64,000 bases of DNA. It comes from Acridotheres tristis (Eukaryota; Chordata; Aves; Passeriformes; Sturnidae). This document shows, piece after piece, positions 61,880 through 64,000 of the stretch (positions are counted from its first letter, which is position 1; each line of letters begins with the position of its first letter). The notes under the pieces were generated by a model. It was not told the DNA's origin and did no database searches. It saw only the letters and a program-made list of their open reading frames with translations. The DNA lies in NCBI GenBank assembly GCA_037013685.1, contig CM072885.1, forward strand, positions 63,343,785 to 63,407,784. The letters are read 5' to 3'. The position numbers and the translations under genes were made by a program.

Positions 61880-64000
61880 GTTATTGCCTAAGCCATGCTT
61901 GGAGGGTTGGTTGCTGTGGTACCATCAGCTCCAGCACAAGGGACATCAGAGCTTGGCTGTAGGCTCTGATCCCCTCTGCTCCCATGAGAGGTGTTTTATC
62001 CATCCCTAAAAATCCTTCTAGTCTCATGTTTCCTTGCAATCCTGCTATCACTTTTTTCAGTGTGGCACTGAAGGTATGGAAAGTAGAATAACAATTTTAA
62101 GTCTTTTAAGCTGGAAAGGAGCAGGAATACAGGTCCTGCACTTCCTGAGTGAGTGCTTCACCTGCAGTGTGATGGAGCTGCACCCAGACTCTGTGCTTTC
62201 AAAGAAAGGTCAAACCCTTTATCAGCACTCAAAGGAAAAGTGAGAGAAATGGAGAAAATGAGAACTGGAGAAAATGATGCATTGTGCATCCTGCCCTTAT
62301 CCAGGAACTTATCTGTGGATATTCCTCTGTGCTCATATCTGAGGAGAGATATGAGTAAAGGCTTTTACAGATGTCCCTCCTGCAGGTGTTGCCCATTAGT
62401 TTTCTGCAGGGCCTGTCACAGAATGTGCTGCCCACCCTGAATCCTGGGCATGCCCTGGCTTCATTCTCTGAGCCCTTGCACAGGGAACTTAATCTCTTAA
62501 CACAGCGTTGGTAATTCCTTCTGCACCAGGCACTGAAAGTCCCTACTCAGAACCAGATTTAAACTTGTATGCTGCAAAACTGGGGAGGTGGATATATCTG
62601 GTTTGTCTCAAAGGTACCAAACTACAACATATTTCTTGACCACATTTCTAGCCTCCAGTACATATTCTGCCTTGCTTCTGGCAGCTGTTTCTTTCCCATG
62701 CTGGGAAGAACTCAACCTAAAGAATAAGAGGGGTACAATGAAAGATCCTAGTTGAGATCTGAGGAATGCTCAAACCTGAGAGTGGTATTGCTATTTTATG
62801 AACAAGACAAAGATGAAGTGGTAGTTAGGCACCTACAAATGCCTAATTAATCTTTTGGATCCCAGTAAAAACCTCAAAAATTCAGCCTAATGTCTGTATT
62901 TCTTCTATTTATACAAAAACCTCCACAAAGCATAGAAGAGACACACCTCTCTCTTTCACTTTCTCTCTCTATGTTCATTTAATAACAGGGAAAAAGTAGA
63001 AAAAACTCTCCAAGGCCCCATTAGTAAGTGAGGATTCTGAGCAGAGATAAAAGATGCTTTCTGCATTTCATCCATAACTCCTGGGTCTTTGTTTGGCTGC
63101 TGCTTAGGGATCAAGTAATTAAGTTGTTTTCACGTCTCCACAGAGACCCTAACTCAGGGTCTGTATTCAGCAAAAGCATGGCAGTAATGAAGGCCCAGGA
63201 TCCTTCAAGGCTTGGGGAGAAGGTGATTTATCTAAGGTCCCATAGAAGTGTGGTCAAAGAAGAGGATGTTGCACCTGTGACTACAATCCCACTGTGCCAC
63301 ATAGTCCCAGTGTGAGGCCCCAGTCCTGGCCTGTTACACTGGTTACCAGTTCCTTGTAGAAGCATAAATGTGTGGCCCAGAGCTTGGCACATGCTGGTTT
63401 TCTTTATGATACTCAGTTTAGCCATGGGAGAACAGCAAAGTCCTTGAAAACTGGTGCCTCATAGTTCACTGGTCTTCAGAGAAAAAGCATAGCCCTGAGA
63501 AATGGGAGAAAAATGGTTTAGCTTAAGGAAAGAAGCAGCAGCTAAGAAAATGAGGGCAAAAAAAGGCAGCAGCTGAGGAGCAGGATAAGGCACCTTTCCA
63601 GTCTGGGAAACAATCCCCCTACCACCACCAAGCATCACCCAGTGTGTAGCCAGAGATAAAAGCCAAGCACTGGGAATCTTCTTGTAAAGGGATAAGATCC
63701 CAAATTGGAATGGGCAGGTGGAAGAAAAGAGGTGTCCAGTTGATTTTCAGCTTATGCCTTCAAAACTTAGCCCTGATCACCTGGGTAGCTGAGACCTTGG
63801 GCAGCTGCAGCCACCAGTGCTGACTACATGGTCTCATCTCCTTAGCGGAAACATTTCGGTTTATTTTGTGTTTTTCGGAGTGTTCTCATTCTCTGGGAGC
63901 TAGGCCGTGCAGATTGTGCTGAATGTTAACTTTAATGCCATTTCTTGTCAGTTCAGTTAAATGAGGAAAAAAGGCAAGCCTGTGATTGTGAGCTGCTTTC

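Larger units (their letters stand above)
54201..64000. other. Noncoding terminal stretch
   Basis: About 9.8 kb with no supportable gene. Items seen are a possible conserved noncoding block at 55100-55520, an AACCAAACC-type A/C-rich tract at about 56019-56060, a T/G-rich tract near 57030-57080, and a 9-bp tandem repeat at 61844-61879. A GC-richer patch at about 57640-57930 has few CpGs and is not a convincing CpG island. Open frames of up to 139 codons (61330-61749, +) carry no recognised domain. Confidence 0.55.

Noticed and set aside
1..64000. Search for bacterial-style systems, CRISPR arrays, tRNA or rRNA genes
   Set aside because: The window is vertebrate noncoding DNA; no spaced direct-repeat array, cloverleaf-like tRNA sequence or rRNA sequence was recognised by eye.

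Overview
This is vertebrate, and specifically bird, nuclear DNA, most likely from a songbird. Three things point there. First, several CR1-type LINE fragments carry recognisable ends of the CR1 second ORF and the CR1 3' terminal sequence. Second, there is a complete solo LTR of an ERVL-like endogenous retrovirus of the type common in passerines. Third, the background is AT-rich, non-operonic and almost free of long reading frames. No bacterial, phage or plasmid features are present.

The window is essentially gene-poor, either intergenic or deep inside a large intron. I find no complete gene and no rRNA, tRNA or CRISPR array. The only host exon I would put forward is a weak candidate at about 18417-18596 (+): a long pyrimidine tract, an AG acceptor, an ATG followed by 22 codons, and a GT donor. 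I cannot name the gene. The remaining open frames (60-214 codons) are chance frames, simple-repeat translations or CR1 remnants.

Layout. 1-5.4 kb: unique noncoding DNA with T-rich tracts. 5.43-5.56 kb: a perfect 25-unit AAGGG microsatellite. 7.73-7.96 kb: a rearranged CR1. 8-18.4 kb: unique DNA with an AT-rich self-complementary cluster near 11.2 kb. 18.4-18.6 kb: the exon candidate. 19.5-20.4 kb: CR1 copy A (minus strand). 23.15-23.91 kb: the solo LTR with a 5-bp target duplication. 31.5-32.3 kb: CR1 copy B (minus strand). 36.2-37.3 kb: two older CR1s pointing at each other. 42.6-42.75 kb: an A/C-rich simple repeat. 43.9-44.3 kb: a plus-strand CR1 3' end. 49.84-49.91 kb: an AT/GT dinucleotide repeat. 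53.8-54.2 kb: an internal CR1 fragment. 54.2-64 kb: unique DNA, part of which (55.1-55.5 kb) looks like a conserved noncoding element.

The most unusual observation is that CR1 copies A and B, 12 kb apart, share a 592-bp block that reads as identical without gaps. Their 3' segments, which should be the best matched, are clearly different. This suggests local gene conversion, template switching during retrotransposition, or an assembly artefact. I found no previously undescribed multi-gene system here.
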